A program made the position numbers and the translations under genes. A stretch of 64,000 nt of DNA, taken from NCBI GenBank assembly GCA_034436755.1, contig DAOTVB010000008.1:11330-75329 (forward strand), given 5' to 3'. The notes beneath the pieces are model-generated. The model was not told where the DNA came from. It did no database searches and worked only from the letters and a program-made list of their open reading frames with translations. Positions 36,067-45,590 of the stretch are shown in pieces. Source of the DNA: CAKZQX01 sp034436755 (GTDB taxonomy: Bacteria > Chloroflexota > Chloroflexia > Chloroflexales > Chloroflexaceae). The stretch's first letter is position 1. Every line of letters starts with the position of its first letter.

Positions 36067-36107
36067 TCATCTGTTGCTATCCTCGTCTACAATGACTGAT
36101 TTAAGCG

Positions 36108-36192
36108 CCGTAACATCAGCCGATATGCGCACTGTGAGTATTTTTCACACGCTGCGGTGCGTATGTAAACCCGGCTGATGTTACGGTTTTTT
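36108..36192 (+). terminator. Long-stem terminator of the stress operon
   Basis: CCGTAACATCAGCCG (36108-36122) pairs perfectly with CGGCTGATGTTACGG (36172-36186), which is followed at once by TTTTTT. A second, inner stem (ATGCGCA with TGCGTAT) lies in the loop. Confidence 0.9.
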
Positions 36193-36630
36193 GACGGTCG
36201 TACTATGTGCTATATTTCTGCAAGGTTCTGTTTGCTCTCCCGCGTACGGTGTGTCCCTGGCGTGGTTTATTCGGAATGTGACCAAACCGCCGTTTGCGCC
36301 GCAGCCAGCGCCGTAACGCATGCCCGTGGGCGTACATCAGGCGCTCGTAGCGCCTACCCGAGGCGACAGCGGCGGCCCAGGCCAGCCGAAAAGCCAGCAC
36401 CCAGGCTTCTTCAATAAGATTTGCCGATTGATTGTGCATGGTGCCCCCACAAAACCCGGCCTTTGGGGGTACGGCGAATGCTCGCGGCGTAGTTCGGGTT
36501 CTAACTGTTGCAGAATACTTTATTTTACCACCATCCAGGGAAGAATGTACAGGTTCTTCTAGTGCAAAAAGTTGTAACTTTCATATCGACATTTTGATAA
36601 TTTCTCCATGTCATTATTTCGATAGCGCAA
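36193..36630. other. Intergenic; one doubtful small minus-strand frame
   Basis: The minus strand holds a 78-codon frame (36203-36439), Arg/Ala-rich (EEAWVLAFRLAWAAAVASGR) with a G-rich stretch before its ATG. I recognise no family, and the composition may just reflect GC-rich DNA; I would not call it a gene without homologues. The rest shows nothing. Confidence 0.3.
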
Positions 36631-36657
36631 AAGACCGGCACTTCGGGTGCCGGTCTT
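36631..36657 (-). terminator. Terminator of the first tandem-SBP operon
   Basis: AAGACCGGCA-CTTCGGG-TGCCGGTCTT, a 10-bp stem. On the minus strand it is followed by TTTTGCG, 45 bases beyond the lipoprotein stop. Confidence 0.85.
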
Positions 36658-36702
36658 CGCTGATTCGCCGGGGCGAAACTATCGTTGCATTTGATCAAAC
36701 GC

Positions 36703-39555
36703 CTATGGCTGCGATCCAGTGCCTTCAATCGCGCGTCCCGGATAGAGTGGATCAACCTGCTGCGCGCAGGTGTCCGGGTCGGCGTCCGCACTCGCGTTCA
36801 GGCATTCCAGGTAAGCCATGCTGGTTGCCTGTGCCTCTCCCAGGCCGTCTGCCAGATCCTGCTTGCCCTGGATGGCCGCATCAATTGCCTGGAAGAACCA
36901 GTATGGATCAAGCGTGCCAAATATGCCGGTGTTGGTTCCGGGCTGGCTCGGCTGCTGAAGCGCTGTGTCGTATAGTTCGACCATAGCCGCCGCATACGGA
37001 GCCTGTTCGGCAAATTCGGGCGCAGTTGCCAGCGACCGCCGCGCCGGGATTTCGTTGCGCAGGTTGCTCAGATCATTCGCAAGAAAGCCGATCCATGTCC
37101 AGCAGGCCGCCGGGTTTTGCGGCGCAGCGGAGATGTGGAAGCCCCGGACAGCGATGTCCCCGGTGGTCAACCCGGCAGTGCCCATTGGCAGCGGCGCGAT
37201 ATCAACGTCAAAGATCTCCGACTGCAGACCGCCGTTCTGCAGGTTGTCCCGTTGTGACAATGTTTCGGTCGGGTCGGTCATTTCCTCCGGTGCGGTGTCA
37301 CCGGCATTCATGGTGTAAGGAAACTGGATATCGCTATAGCTCCAGTCGAACCAGATCCCGGCGTGGCCGGATTGTAGCAGCGCCTCTGGCCGGATCGTAG
37401 CGGCGGCTGCTTCGGCAGATGTCTCGCTCGGCGGGCCCGGCCGTCTGGTTAACGCCGGTTCCGGCATCACCTGGTGAACCTGGTAGAGATCAAGGTACCA
37501 CTGGATCGCCGCCACCACCTGCGGATCATCAAAATTGGGACGGATATCCATGCCGCTACCCCGCGTCAGATCAGCCCCAAACTGATTGATAAAAAAGAGT
37601 AGATCGCTGTAGGCACTTCCCGCCGGCACATAACCATACTGCTTCGTCGGGCCGTCGCCCTGGGTGAGTGCCTGGGCCGCAGTAAGAAAATCGGCAGGCG
37701 TCCAGGCTGCGGTGGGTGGCTCCAGGCCGGCGGCCTGAAATGCCGTGCGGTTGTAGTAGAGCGCGCGAATAGAAAACGCATGTGGTAGTCCATACAGTTT
37801 CCCATCGTGCTGGTAGGGTGAAAGCAGTGCCGCCATGTAATCATCGCGTGGAAAGGTAGCATCGGCATCGATCAACGGTTGCAGATCGGCCAGGGCTGCC
37901 AGTTCCTGCTCCGTCTCCGGTGGTCGGTCCCAACTGAAGCAGTCGGTTGCCTGGGCGGCCGTCGTGAGATCAAGCACACCGGCATGCGTGTCGAGGGGCA
38001 CAATCTGCACCGTGATATCCGGGTGCTGCTCCTGAAATGTCTGCACCAGCCGGCGCATCTGCCCCATCTGCGCGGTCGGCATGCCAAACCGCACCAGTGT
38101 CCCATCGGGCAACAGTTCTTCAACGGGTGGTGTAGCGACGACGACCGGCTGCAGGTTCGGTTCCGGTTCACGCCCCTCCTCGGCCAGCCACGCCTGAAGT
38201 TGCGTCTGCGCCCGTGCCAGTTCGCCATCAATATTGCCGGTCTCGTCCGCCACCAGATTGAGGAGCGCCGCGTACAGGCTGTTAAATGTGGCACTTAGCG
38301 TGTGGGCGGTAAAGGCCGGCATAGTTGTTGCGTCGGCCATGTTCTGGAGCGCCTGCTCGTATGTTGTGCGCTCGTCCGCGTCCAGCCGATCCCAGAAGTA
38401 GGTCTCCTCCGCCAGTGATTTGCGCGCCGGAATACGCTGCAGGCGCGAGTCTACCATGATATCCTGAAAAAGCATCTGATCGATTGACTGGCGCGACAGA
38501 AATTCGATCCACTGCCATGCCTCGTTGGGATGTGCGGTGCCGCCGCTGATAAGATAGCCGGCGGCCTCTCCCCGAAACAGGCCGGCTGTCGTTGCGGGGT
38601 AGGGCACCGTGCCCACCGGGAAGTCGAGCGTCACCCGCTCTTGCGTATCACCTGACCCGTATCGCACCTGCCAGGACTGGTCGCTGGCCCAGAGACCAAC
38701 CCGCCCGTCGATAATCCAGTCTTGCGGCCAGCGTGGTGTATCCAGGTCGTACATACCCGGCGGGATCGGTGAGAGGCCCACCGCGCCACTGGCGAGCAGG
38801 GTGCGCATACGGGTCATCACCGTTGCTACGCCGGGTTGGTCAAACTGCCACGCTTCCACCGGCGTTCGGGCCAGATCGATCTCCTCTTCCTGCAAGAGGG
38901 CCAGCAGCGGGCGGAGGCCCTGGCTTGGCTCGGCAAGGCCATAGATATCCACCTCATCACCCCGCTTGCGAGCCAGTTGGCCGGCGGCACCCAGCAGATC
39001 ATCCCAGGTCCAATCGCTGGCCGGTTCCGGCAGGTTGGCCTGCGCAAACAGCGCTTTGTTGTAGTACAAAATCGGCAGCGAGAAGGAGCGGGGCAAGACC
39101 CAGGTACCACCCTCGGCGCTAAAGCGCTCCAATGCGCCAGGGTAGAAATCAGCGCGTTGGAAGTCAGGGTCGGCATCTATTAATGGTTGGAGGTCACGTA
39201 ACAAACTCGTGCCATACGCAGCGGGCGTGACATAGAAATCCAGGGGAGCCGTATCCGCGCTGGAGACAATGTGGTGTAGCATCTCCAGCGGTGCCCGGTC
39301 ATCGGCCTGGAGTGCGGCTGCGAAGATCTCATCCAACGAGACAATAACAACCTGGATCTGCGGATGTTCGGCCATAAAGCGCTCTGCCAGTGTCTGGTAC
39401 ATTTCGCGCTCGTTGTTCCATGCTGCAAATGAGATGATCGTCTGATCGGAAGAACTTTCTGCCCTCGGTGGATCTGCCCCCGGTGTACGTTCAGTGAAAC
39501 GGCAGGCGGGTAGCCCGACAAGAATGATCAGCAGGAATGCAAGGAAGCTACGCAT
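36703..39555 (-). CDS. Tandem solute-binding lipoprotein A (two fused SBP domains)
   Basis: 950 aa from ATG 39555 (GGAG seven bases upstream). Lipoprotein signal ends LVGLPAC. Two family-1 extracellular solute-binding domains of ~430 residues follow: domain 1 (ISFAAWNNEREMYQTLAERF, LQPLIDADPDFQRADFYP, AWQWIEFLSRQS) and domain 2 (VRFGMPTAQMGQMRRLVQTF, LQPLIDADATFPRDDY, ACWTWIGFLANDL). Domain 2 alone has four cysteines shared with the three other copies in this window: DCF, ACWxW and a C...C pair before QVDPLY. Family-1 SBPs normally feed a MalFGK-type importer; none is here. The gene ends an operon with an ABC-2-type exporter. The ligand is unknown: peptide, sugar or a toxin are all possible. 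Confidence 0.85.
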   Translation of the reverse strand: MRSFLAFLLIILVGLPACRFTERTPGADPPRAESSSDQTIISFAAWNNEREMYQTLAERFMAEHPQIQVVIVSLDEIFAAALQADDRAPLEMLHHIVSSADTAPLDFYVTPAAYGTSLLRDLQPLIDADPDFQRADFYPGALERFSAEGGTWVLPRSFSLPILYYNKALFAQANLPEPASDWTWDDLLGAAGQLARKRGDEVDIYGLAEPSQGLRPLLALLQEEEIDLARTPVEAWQFDQPGVATVMTRMRTLLASGAVGLSPIPPGMYDLDTPRWPQDWIIDGRVGLWASDQSWQVRYGSGDTQERVTLDFPVGTVPYPATTAGLFRGEAAGYLISGGTAHPNEAWQWIEFLSRQSIDQMLFQDIMVDSRLQRIPARKSLAEETYFWDRLDADERTTYEQALQNMADATTMPAFTAHTLSATFNSLYAALLNLVADETGNIDGELARAQTQLQAWLAEEGREPEPNLQPVVVATPPVEELLPDGTLVRFGMPTAQMGQMRRLVQTFQEQHPDITVQIVPLDTHAGVLDLTTAAQATDCFSWDRPPETEQELAALADLQPLIDADATFPRDDYMAALLSPYQHDGKLYGLPHAFSIRALYYNRTAFQAAGLEPPTAAWTPADFLTAAQALTQGDGPTKQYGYVPAGSAYSDLLFFINQFGADLTRGSGMDIRPNFDDPQVVAAIQWYLDLYQVHQVMPEPALTRRPGPPSETSAEAAAATIRPEALLQSGHAGIWFDWSYSDIQFPYTMNAGDTAPEEMTDPTETLSQRDNLQNGGLQSEIFDVDIAPLPMGTAGLTTGDIAVRGFHISAAPQNPAACWTWIGFLANDLSNLRNEIPARRSLATAPEFAEQAPYAAAMVELYDTALQQPSQPGTNTGIFGTLDPYWFFQAIDAAIQGKQDLADGLGEAQATSMAYLECLNASADADPDTCAQQVDPLYPGRAIEGTGSQP

Positions 39556-39583
39556 AAACATTCTCCAGATAGATGTACGTGTG

Positions 39584-40180
39584 TTAACGATCAGCAACGG
39601 CCGCATTGTTGGGCATAAGGGTCAGCCCCATACCGGCCAGCAGCAGCGCTCCGGCAATGCCCCAGGACAACTGGTCATACGCGGTGGCGATATGCCAGGC
39701 CCACCAGTGCGTCTCACCCGCTTCGCTGCTGCTGACCAGAGCGAGAATGACGGCAAAGGCCACCGGCAGGATGGCGGCGGTCTGCGCGCCGGATATGCGC
39801 CGCCCGATCAGGGTCAGGCCAATGTAGCCCGCCGCATTCCGCCCGGCTTCAAGGGCCGGTTCCAGCGGGACGATGCGCTGTACCAGCAGAGCGGCTGCCA
39901 GCATAAGGGCTGCGGTGGACAGGGCATAGCCGGCATCAAGCAGGGGCAGCGGGCGGCCGGCAACCGCCTCGACTGCCGGGTCGCCGGTTGTGAGGCCCGC
40001 CGCCACCACAATCGCCAGGGCCAGGGGGAGCAGCAGGGCAATGGGAATAATCAGTGTCGGGCCCCCCAACAGGTTCGGTAGTTTGAGCGACCAGCCCCGG
40101 GTCAGCCACAGGGTGACGGCCACCCCAAGGATTGTAAGCGCGCATATCCGGGTACGCCGGACGCGCAGCCAGAGACTCAT
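39584..40180 (-). CDS. Small polytopic membrane protein of ABC operon A
   Basis: 198 aa from ATG 40180, overlapping the preceding permease stop as ATGA; a longer upstream frame is the shadow of that gene. About five membrane helices (ICALTILGVAVTLWL, LIIPIALLLPLALAIVV, GYALSTAALMLAAALLV). No family recognised. Probably a second membrane subunit of the exporter, or an immunity-type protein. Ends 28 bases before the lipoprotein start. Confidence 0.65.
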   Translation of the reverse strand: MSLWLRVRRTRICALTILGVAVTLWLTRGWSLKLPNLLGGPTLIIPIALLLPLALAIVVAAGLTTGDPAVEAVAGRPLPLLDAGYALSTAALMLAAALLVQRIVPLEPALEAGRNAAGYIGLTLIGRRISGAQTAAILPVAFAVILALVSSSEAGETHWWAWHIATAYDQLSWGIAGALLLAGMGLTLMPNNAAVADR

Positions 40181-41427
40181 GGGGCCGGCTCCAGTTGCGG
40201 CGGAATATTGCACTGTTCCAGCGCTACCAGATTCCGCTCCAGCCAGGCCTGCTGGCGCTCCAGTGGCAGTGCGCGCACCGTTGCCACAACCTGAAGCTGA
40301 TCGGGTGAGAACCGGCCGGCCAGTTGCTCGGGTGGCATGCCGGCGGTGGCATCCAGCCAGGCCAGAACATACCCCTCGGCGGGCGCGCCCAGATAGGGAC
40401 TGGTGCCCGAAAGCGCGCACTCGGGCCAGGGCGGGAGCAGGCTGTAGGCCAGGGCGTTCAGGATGGTATAGCGGTCGGCCTGCATACTGAATCCAAAGCT
40501 ACGGTCGGTTGGCGATCCTGGCTGACCTTCGCGGAATGTATCCGGCACAGCAATGCCGGCCTGCTCCCAGGCTGCGCCGGCCGACGCGGCGATTGCTGCT
40601 ACCTCTTCCAAACGTGGCTGATGTTCCGGCCAGACACAGACATGCGGTTGCCCGGTTGAGCAGATTAGCAGGGCGGGATCGCGCGCAATGGTCGGGTCGG
40701 GACCAAACCCGCGTACAAACTGCATGCCGGCACCCGCGCCGATGATGGCAGGCAGCAGTGCCAGGGCCAGCCGGACTGCCGTCAACTGCGGGTGCAGCAG
40801 TAGTCCGGCGGTCACTGCCAGTCCCCCCGTAAAGACAAGCGCCCCCAGTAGTGCCGCCGGAGCCAGGTCAGCGCTAATCAGACAGCAGGATGACCAGATA
40901 CCCGTGAGATGGCGCAACCAGAGTGGTTCGAGTGTTAGGGGTAATCCTACGGCAAAAAAATCTACCAGAAAGACCAGTGGCACAGACACGACCACCGGCA
41001 CACGGACACCAATGGCAAAGCCCAGCAGGGTGTGGGTAGTAAGAACGACCAGTGTAGTGATGATCACCCGAATATCCGGTAGCAGTACCCCCCCAATGAG
41101 CAGCCGCACCCCGATGATGCCGAAGGTTATGAGCGATCCGACCAGCAGGGTCGGCAGCAGGGCGGTGGCTGCAACCGTCAGCGGAGTACGCACATGCGGC
41201 AGGGTAAACCAGCCCGCGCGCCGCAACCGTCCCCCTTCCCAGGCTCCGCCGGCAGCACAGACCGGCGCAACAATGAACAGGGCGGCCGTCCCGGCGGCCG
41301 TGAGCGTCAGGGGGTAGGGATCGACCTGCATGGAAGCCATACTGGTGACAAACATCCATGCCAACCATGCCAGAATGGGGCTGATCCAGATGAGCGGACT
41401 TATACGAAGCATGGTGAAGAGTCGCAT
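40177..41427 (-). CDS. ABC-2-type permease with C-terminal extracytoplasmic domain (operon A)
   Basis: 416 aa from ATG 41427, sharing a base with the ATPase stop (TGATG). Six membrane helices occupy residues 1-240. After them comes a ~170-residue soluble domain, beginning with a Cys-rich motif PALLICSTGQPHVCVWPEH and lacking further helices. I have a memory of similar VCxWPEH permeases in Actinobacteria next to ABC ATPases, but cannot name the family. Probably the membrane part of an exporter with the 250-aa ATPase. The motif domain may lie outside and contact the substrate. Confidence 0.7.
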   Translation of the reverse strand: MRLFTMLRISPLIWISPILAWLAWMFVTSMASMQVDPYPLTLTAAGTAALFIVAPVCAAGGAWEGGRLRRAGWFTLPHVRTPLTVAATALLPTLLVGSLITFGIIGVRLLIGGVLLPDIRVIITTLVVLTTHTLLGFAIGVRVPVVVSVPLVFLVDFFAVGLPLTLEPLWLRHLTGIWSSCCLISADLAPAALLGALVFTGGLAVTAGLLLHPQLTAVRLALALLPAIIGAGAGMQFVRGFGPDPTIARDPALLICSTGQPHVCVWPEHQPRLEEVAAIAASAGAAWEQAGIAVPDTFREGQPGSPTDRSFGFSMQADRYTILNALAYSLLPPWPECALSGTSPYLGAPAEGYVLAWLDATAGMPPEQLAGRFSPDQLQVVATVRALPLERQQAWLERNLVALEQCNIPPQLEPAP

Positions 41428-42179
41428 CAGTTCTTCTCCGGAACAATCTGTGCGTAGGCTGCCTCGGCCCGCCGTTCGCCCGCCGATGGTGGCGCAAGAT
41501 CGATAAATGCCGCCACCGAGCCGGTAAAACGGACGCAACCCTGATCGAGCACAACAACGGTGTCAAACAGGTCGGAGAGATCATCAACCTGATGGGTTGA
41601 GACCACCACCGGGCAATCCGGGGGCAGTGCCACAAGCAGTTCACGGAAGCGCGAGCGCTGCGCCGGATCCAACCCTGCCGTGGGCTCGTCCAGCAAAATA
41701 AGCTGCGGATGGTGGACCAGCACCTGGGCCAGGCCAACCCGCCGCAGTTGTCCTCCTGACAGTGTTGCCGTTTTGTGCCCCGCCAGCTCGGTCAGGGCCA
41801 CCTGATCGAGGGCGGTCACCGCCGCAGACCAGGCCTGGCTGCGCGGCAGCCCCTTGAGCCACCCGGCATAGGCGACCTGCTCCTGTACCGTCAGTCCCGG
41901 CACGGGGCGGATCTGCTGGGGCATCCAGCCCACGGCACGGCGGTATGCCGCCCGGCTCCCCGTTCTTCTGTTCTGCGTATGCGCCAGTGACGGCAACTGG
42001 ACAGCGCCACGCCGTGGGCGGAGGGCATCGGCACCGAGGGCCAGCAGGGTGGACTTCCCGGCACCATTCGGCCCAAGCAGCACCGTTCGGCCCGCCGGCA
42101 TCTCCCAGGAAAAGTCATCAAACACCGGCCGGCGCGACCGGCGATAGCGAAAGTGAATCTGGGTAAAGTGAAGAGCCAT
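41427..42179 (-). CDS. ABC exporter ATP-binding protein (operon A)
   Basis: 250 aa from ATG 42179. Complete set: Walker A GPNGAGKST, Q-loop in GWMPQQIRPVPGLTV, signature LSGGQLRRVGLAQ, Walker B LILLDEP, and switch His in VVSTHQVDDLSD. The size fits ABC-2 exporters of the bacteriocin-immunity type rather than MalK (no C-terminal regulatory domain). First of a four-gene overlapping series ending with lipoprotein A. Confidence 0.9.
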   Translation of the reverse strand: MALHFTQIHFRYRRSRRPVFDDFSWEMPAGRTVLLGPNGAGKSTLLALGADALRPRRGAVQLPSLAHTQNRRTGSRAAYRRAVGWMPQQIRPVPGLTVQEQVAYAGWLKGLPRSQAWSAAVTALDQVALTELAGHKTATLSGGQLRRVGLAQVLVHHPQLILLDEPTAGLDPAQRSRFRELLVALPPDCPVVVSTHQVDDLSDLFDTVVVLDQGCVRFTGSVAAFIDLAPPSAGERRAEAAYAQIVPEKN

Positions 42180-42217
42180 AGGTTTGATAGTCCTGACTTG
42201 CGTACGTGAACACTGTT

Positions 42218-42547
42218 CTACCATGTGCGTTCCTCTATCATGACGTACAGAAAAGGCGAAGCGTGACAGAGCACGCATTCGCCTGATACTACCTGGTGGT
42301 GGTAAAAGAGAATCGCTGTCACCAGGAAAATGTTTGTCATACCAGATGAAACAGCGACGCGGCGTGTTGTGATACTGAACAGGATTGTAATAACGGTCGG
42401 GATACTGGCCCAGGTAACATATGGAAGCAAACGTGTAGGGGTTAGGGCGGAAATAATTCCCAGCCCGGAACCAAACCATTGATAAACACCAAACAGAGCT
42501 CCGAGTAGAGCAATGATAAGTGCGATTTGCCATAGAGACATGCGCAT
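42218..42547 (-). CDS. Small membrane protein upstream of ABC operon A
   Basis: 109 aa, AGGAGA nine bases before the ATG. Three membrane helices (QIALIIALLGALFGVYQWF, LLPYVTWASIPTVITILF, MTNIFLVTAILFYHHQVV) and a short C-terminal tail with a CVLC pair. It sits 38 bases before the ATPase, so it is probably in the operon. No family recognised. Size and topology would fit an immunity protein or a pre-exported peptide, but neither is shown. Confidence 0.6.
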   Translation of the reverse strand: MRMSLWQIALIIALLGALFGVYQWFGSGLGIISALTPTRLLPYVTWASIPTVITILFSITTRRVAVSSGMTNIFLVTAILFYHHQVVSGECVLCHASPFLYVMIEERTW

Positions 42548-42661
42548 GTTCGTAGATCTCCTGTTCTATAAACATATCCCTGAGTATCAGTATGCAAATA
42601 CTGATATGGCCTTGTGAGCGTAGCCTTGGATTGGTTTTGTACTTTTGTAACTTAGACATTC

Positions 42662-42692
42662 CGCATGCGCTCGCTGTTAACAAGCGCATGCG
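42662..42692 (-). terminator. Hairpin after tandem-SBP gene B
   Basis: CGCATGCGCT and AGCGCATGCG form a perfect 10-bp stem 14 bases past the stop of the minus-strand lipoprotein gene. No T-run on that strand. Confidence 0.6.
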
Positions 42693-42705
42693 TAGTAGGT
42701 AGCTT

Positions 42706-45429
42706 CTACTCTGGATCAAGAAAGCCTTGATATTCCGGATCGACCTGACTTACACACTCATTGTGACTTTTCTCGCTATGAATACATAACATGTACTCTT
42801 CCGTTATTAGCTGTGCATTAGACAGTTCTTCTTCAATATCAGCACCTTGCAAAGCTCTGTCAACCGCTTGATAAAACCAGTAGTAGTTGAAATCGGGTGG
42901 TAATGTAGTTTCATTACTGTGAGGTGCGTTCTGAAATGCCTCTTGATAAAACTCATAAACTTCTATGCTACCCGTCGGTGCCTGGCTTGTAAATGCCTCA
43001 GATCTGGCGACGGACGTACGCGCCGGGAAGTGTCCCTGCATACTACTTACTTCTGTAGTAAGGTATTTAATCCATTCCCAGCAGGCTTCTCTATGCTGGG
43101 TATGATCTGATATATACAGTCCTTGGACACGCATATCATGCAATGTTACTACTCTATTTTGGAGCGGTGGTGGTACAATGGCGGGCGTAAAATTTGGTAC
43201 AGGCTGCTTTTGATAGCGTGGATCAAAGAAGCGTGGTTGTATACCAAAGTCAAGCCACATCCCGATCTCTCCTCTCCTGATACGTTCCGAAATATGATCA
43301 GGCATTGATACAGCTTTGTAACCAGATAATTGTGCCTCTGGTGAATAGCTTCTAAGTAGTTCGATGTAATACTGAAGTGCTGCCAGCACCCGATCATTGG
43401 TGAAGTCGAGTTGTAGCGACTCAGAACTTCCTTGAACAATCGATGCATTGAACTGTTGTAGAAAGAAAAACGCGTCATCAGGATGGTTTATAAGTTGGGC
43501 GTAGCCATACTGCTCACTTCGTCGAGATATGCTGGTTAGCTGCTGTGCAGTATACTTGAGATCAGCAAGTGACCAATCGGGATCTGGAGGTTGAAGTCCG
43601 TGGGCCGAGAAGAGCGCTTGATTATAGTTCAGAACGCGAAAATCGATCGTGTGCGGTAGTCCATACAGTGTAGTCCCTTGTTCGAAGAGAGTTAGCACTG
43701 TCGGTGAATAATCGTTAAGATCAAACAATACATCAGCATCAACCAGAGGCCGCAGATCAAGCGTTGTCGTAATTTCATCTGGTATTACCGGTGCTGGCCA
43801 CGCGAAGCAATCAGCCCAGGCTATTGGTTTGATATCGTTTGGGTCACGCTCTGGATCAGTAACCTGTCTGATGCCCAGGGTAATCTCAGGATGTTCCAGG
43901 GTAAATGCCTGGGCGATCTGTTCAACTGCTGCAACATCAAGTGATGTGGCATCGAAAATTACGGCATTTGTATTGGCCTGCTCATTTAAAGGTGGATCAA
44001 CAATAATGGAGTTCTGATTTGTCTCCGAGGTTGTCTGCGGCATTTCAGCCAGTAGTTGTTCCAGACTGGCCTGGGCATCCTGCAGTCCTATTTCAATTGA
44101 CTGATTACCGCTAATCATTGGGAACCATGGAGTGGACAGAGCCACTCGTAACTGCGGATCAAGTATGAAAACCTCAGACTCAGGTTGCTCAATCGCTGTG
44201 CGCATGGCACTTGATATCTCTGCATTCAGACCAGACCAATAGTCGCTGAGTTCTGCAAGGGAGCGACGTGCTGGTACAAGACTAATATCACTACCTGTTT
44301 CGTAGTTAAGTTGATGGCTTAAGAATGATAACCAGCGCCATGCTGCTTCGGGATGTTGTGTTCCACTGCTCATAATGTATCCTAATGAGCCATCAGCAAA
44401 GCGCGGCAAAGTTGGTGCCGGGACAATCCCTAGTTCAAACGGTAATGCTGATTCGTCAAGATCCAGGTCAATAGCATTTACTGGCCAGATACCAAGTTGC
44501 TGATCACGGACCATTTGTTGAAGATCATCACCAGTAAGTTCATCATCTCCCATGTCACCAAGATGGACCATTTGTGTTTCTGGAATAAGAATGACGCCTG
44601 TCTGAATACGGTCAACCAGTTGCTGCATAGCTGTAATAACATCAGGATGATTAAGCTGAACGCTCGGAAGAGGTGTAGAAAATATATCAACACCGTGTGA
44701 ATGCAGTTCAGCCGCAAACAACAACGGGAATCCAGTCTGTCGATCAAGCAATCCGTAAATTTCCGTCGTATCACCATGATGTTGTGTGATTGTTTCAGCG
44801 GCTTCGATGACATCCGTCCATGTCCAATTCGGTGCTGGTTCAGGTATACCATTTGCGAGCCACAAACTCTTATTATAAGCCAGCAGGGGGACACGTATGA
44901 GACGGGGTAGTACAGTTATACTATCGTGGTGATCAAATGCACCAAAGGCACCGGGATAATAATCAGACCGATCAAAGGTCGGATCTGCATCAATGAACGG
45001 TGCAAGATCTCGTAGATACCCCTGATCTCGATCCTCAGGGCGGACATATGCTTCAGCGGTGTCAGCCAGACGTACAATCCCGTGTGTACTGTGACCTTCA
45101 TTCCCAAAGGTATCAAGCGCAACAAACTGTACATGAATATTGGGATTATCGGCAGTGAAGGTAGCCATTAACGGCTCGTAAAACTGACGTTTAGCCTCAT
45201 ATGCACCAAAAGTGATGGTGACTGGCTCATTTGTGCTGCTAATGATATCAGGGCTAGGTACCTGTGTAGGTGTTATAGAATTGGTGACCGAAGTTGATGA
45301 GGTAGGAGTGGTCGTGTCAGTAACCGGAACTGATGGGGTAGGAAGGGGAGATACTATCTGTCTTACAGAGCATGCACTTACCAGGGTGGTAGTAAGAAAG
45401 AGAAGAAGTATAGCAGGTTGAAACTTCAT
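42706..45429 (-). CDS. Tandem solute-binding lipoprotein B
   Basis: 907 aa; ATG at 45429 after GGAGG. Lipobox LVSAC. Same two-SBP architecture as copies A, C and D: domain 1 (ITFGAYEAKRQFYEPLMATF, LAPFIDADPTFDRSDYYP, AWRWLSFLSHQL) and domain 2 (AVIFDATSLDVAAVEQIAQAF, LRPLVDADVLFDLNDYSP, EACWEWIKYL). Shared cysteines: ADCFAW, ACWEW, and C...C before SQVDPEYQG. AT content is higher than in copy A. Only a secreted-protein gene and a hairpin precede it; there is no transporter. A mature lipoprotein on the outer face of the membrane is expected. Confidence 0.85.
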   Translation of the reverse strand: MKFQPAILLLFLTTTLVSACSVRQIVSPLPTPSVPVTDTTTPTSSTSVTNSITPTQVPSPDIISSTNEPVTITFGAYEAKRQFYEPLMATFTADNPNIHVQFVALDTFGNEGHSTHGIVRLADTAEAYVRPEDRDQGYLRDLAPFIDADPTFDRSDYYPGAFGAFDHHDSITVLPRLIRVPLLAYNKSLWLANGIPEPAPNWTWTDVIEAAETITQHHGDTTEIYGLLDRQTGFPLLFAAELHSHGVDIFSTPLPSVQLNHPDVITAMQQLVDRIQTGVILIPETQMVHLGDMGDDELTGDDLQQMVRDQQLGIWPVNAIDLDLDESALPFELGIVPAPTLPRFADGSLGYIMSSGTQHPEAAWRWLSFLSHQLNYETGSDISLVPARRSLAELSDYWSGLNAEISSAMRTAIEQPESEVFILDPQLRVALSTPWFPMISGNQSIEIGLQDAQASLEQLLAEMPQTTSETNQNSIIVDPPLNEQANTNAVIFDATSLDVAAVEQIAQAFTLEHPEITLGIRQVTDPERDPNDIKPIAWADCFAWPAPVIPDEITTTLDLRPLVDADVLFDLNDYSPTVLTLFEQGTTLYGLPHTIDFRVLNYNQALFSAHGLQPPDPDWSLADLKYTAQQLTSISRRSEQYGYAQLINHPDDAFFFLQQFNASIVQGSSESLQLDFTNDRVLAALQYYIELLRSYSPEAQLSGYKAVSMPDHISERIRRGEIGMWLDFGIQPRFFDPRYQKQPVPNFTPAIVPPPLQNRVVTLHDMRVQGLYISDHTQHREACWEWIKYLTTEVSSMQGHFPARTSVARSEAFTSQAPTGSIEVYEFYQEAFQNAPHSNETTLPPDFNYYWFYQAVDRALQGADIEEELSNAQLITEEYMLCIHSEKSHNECVSQVDPEYQGFLDPE

Positions 45430-45453
45430 ACAGAATGCCTCCAGTTTGATTTT

Positions 45454-45508
45454 TAATGAAGTGCCATGTTATACTTCAACTAGATTAATATAATATGGCA
45501 CTTCATTA
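45454..45508 (-). promoter_or_regulatory. Inverted repeat between secreted protein and lipoprotein B
   Basis: TAATGAAGTGCCAT and ATGGCACTTCATTA, perfect 14-bp arms with a 27-base loop, placed 83 bases after the DUF2690 stop and 25 bases before the lipoprotein start. It could be an attenuating hairpin or an operator. Copies C and D have a hairpin at the equivalent place. Confidence 0.75.
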
Positions 45509-45590
45509 GCATTACCGTGTTGAAATGGTATAGTGAGGGGATGACAATATTACTTATTTAGTTGCTTCATTACACAACACACAATGTGCG

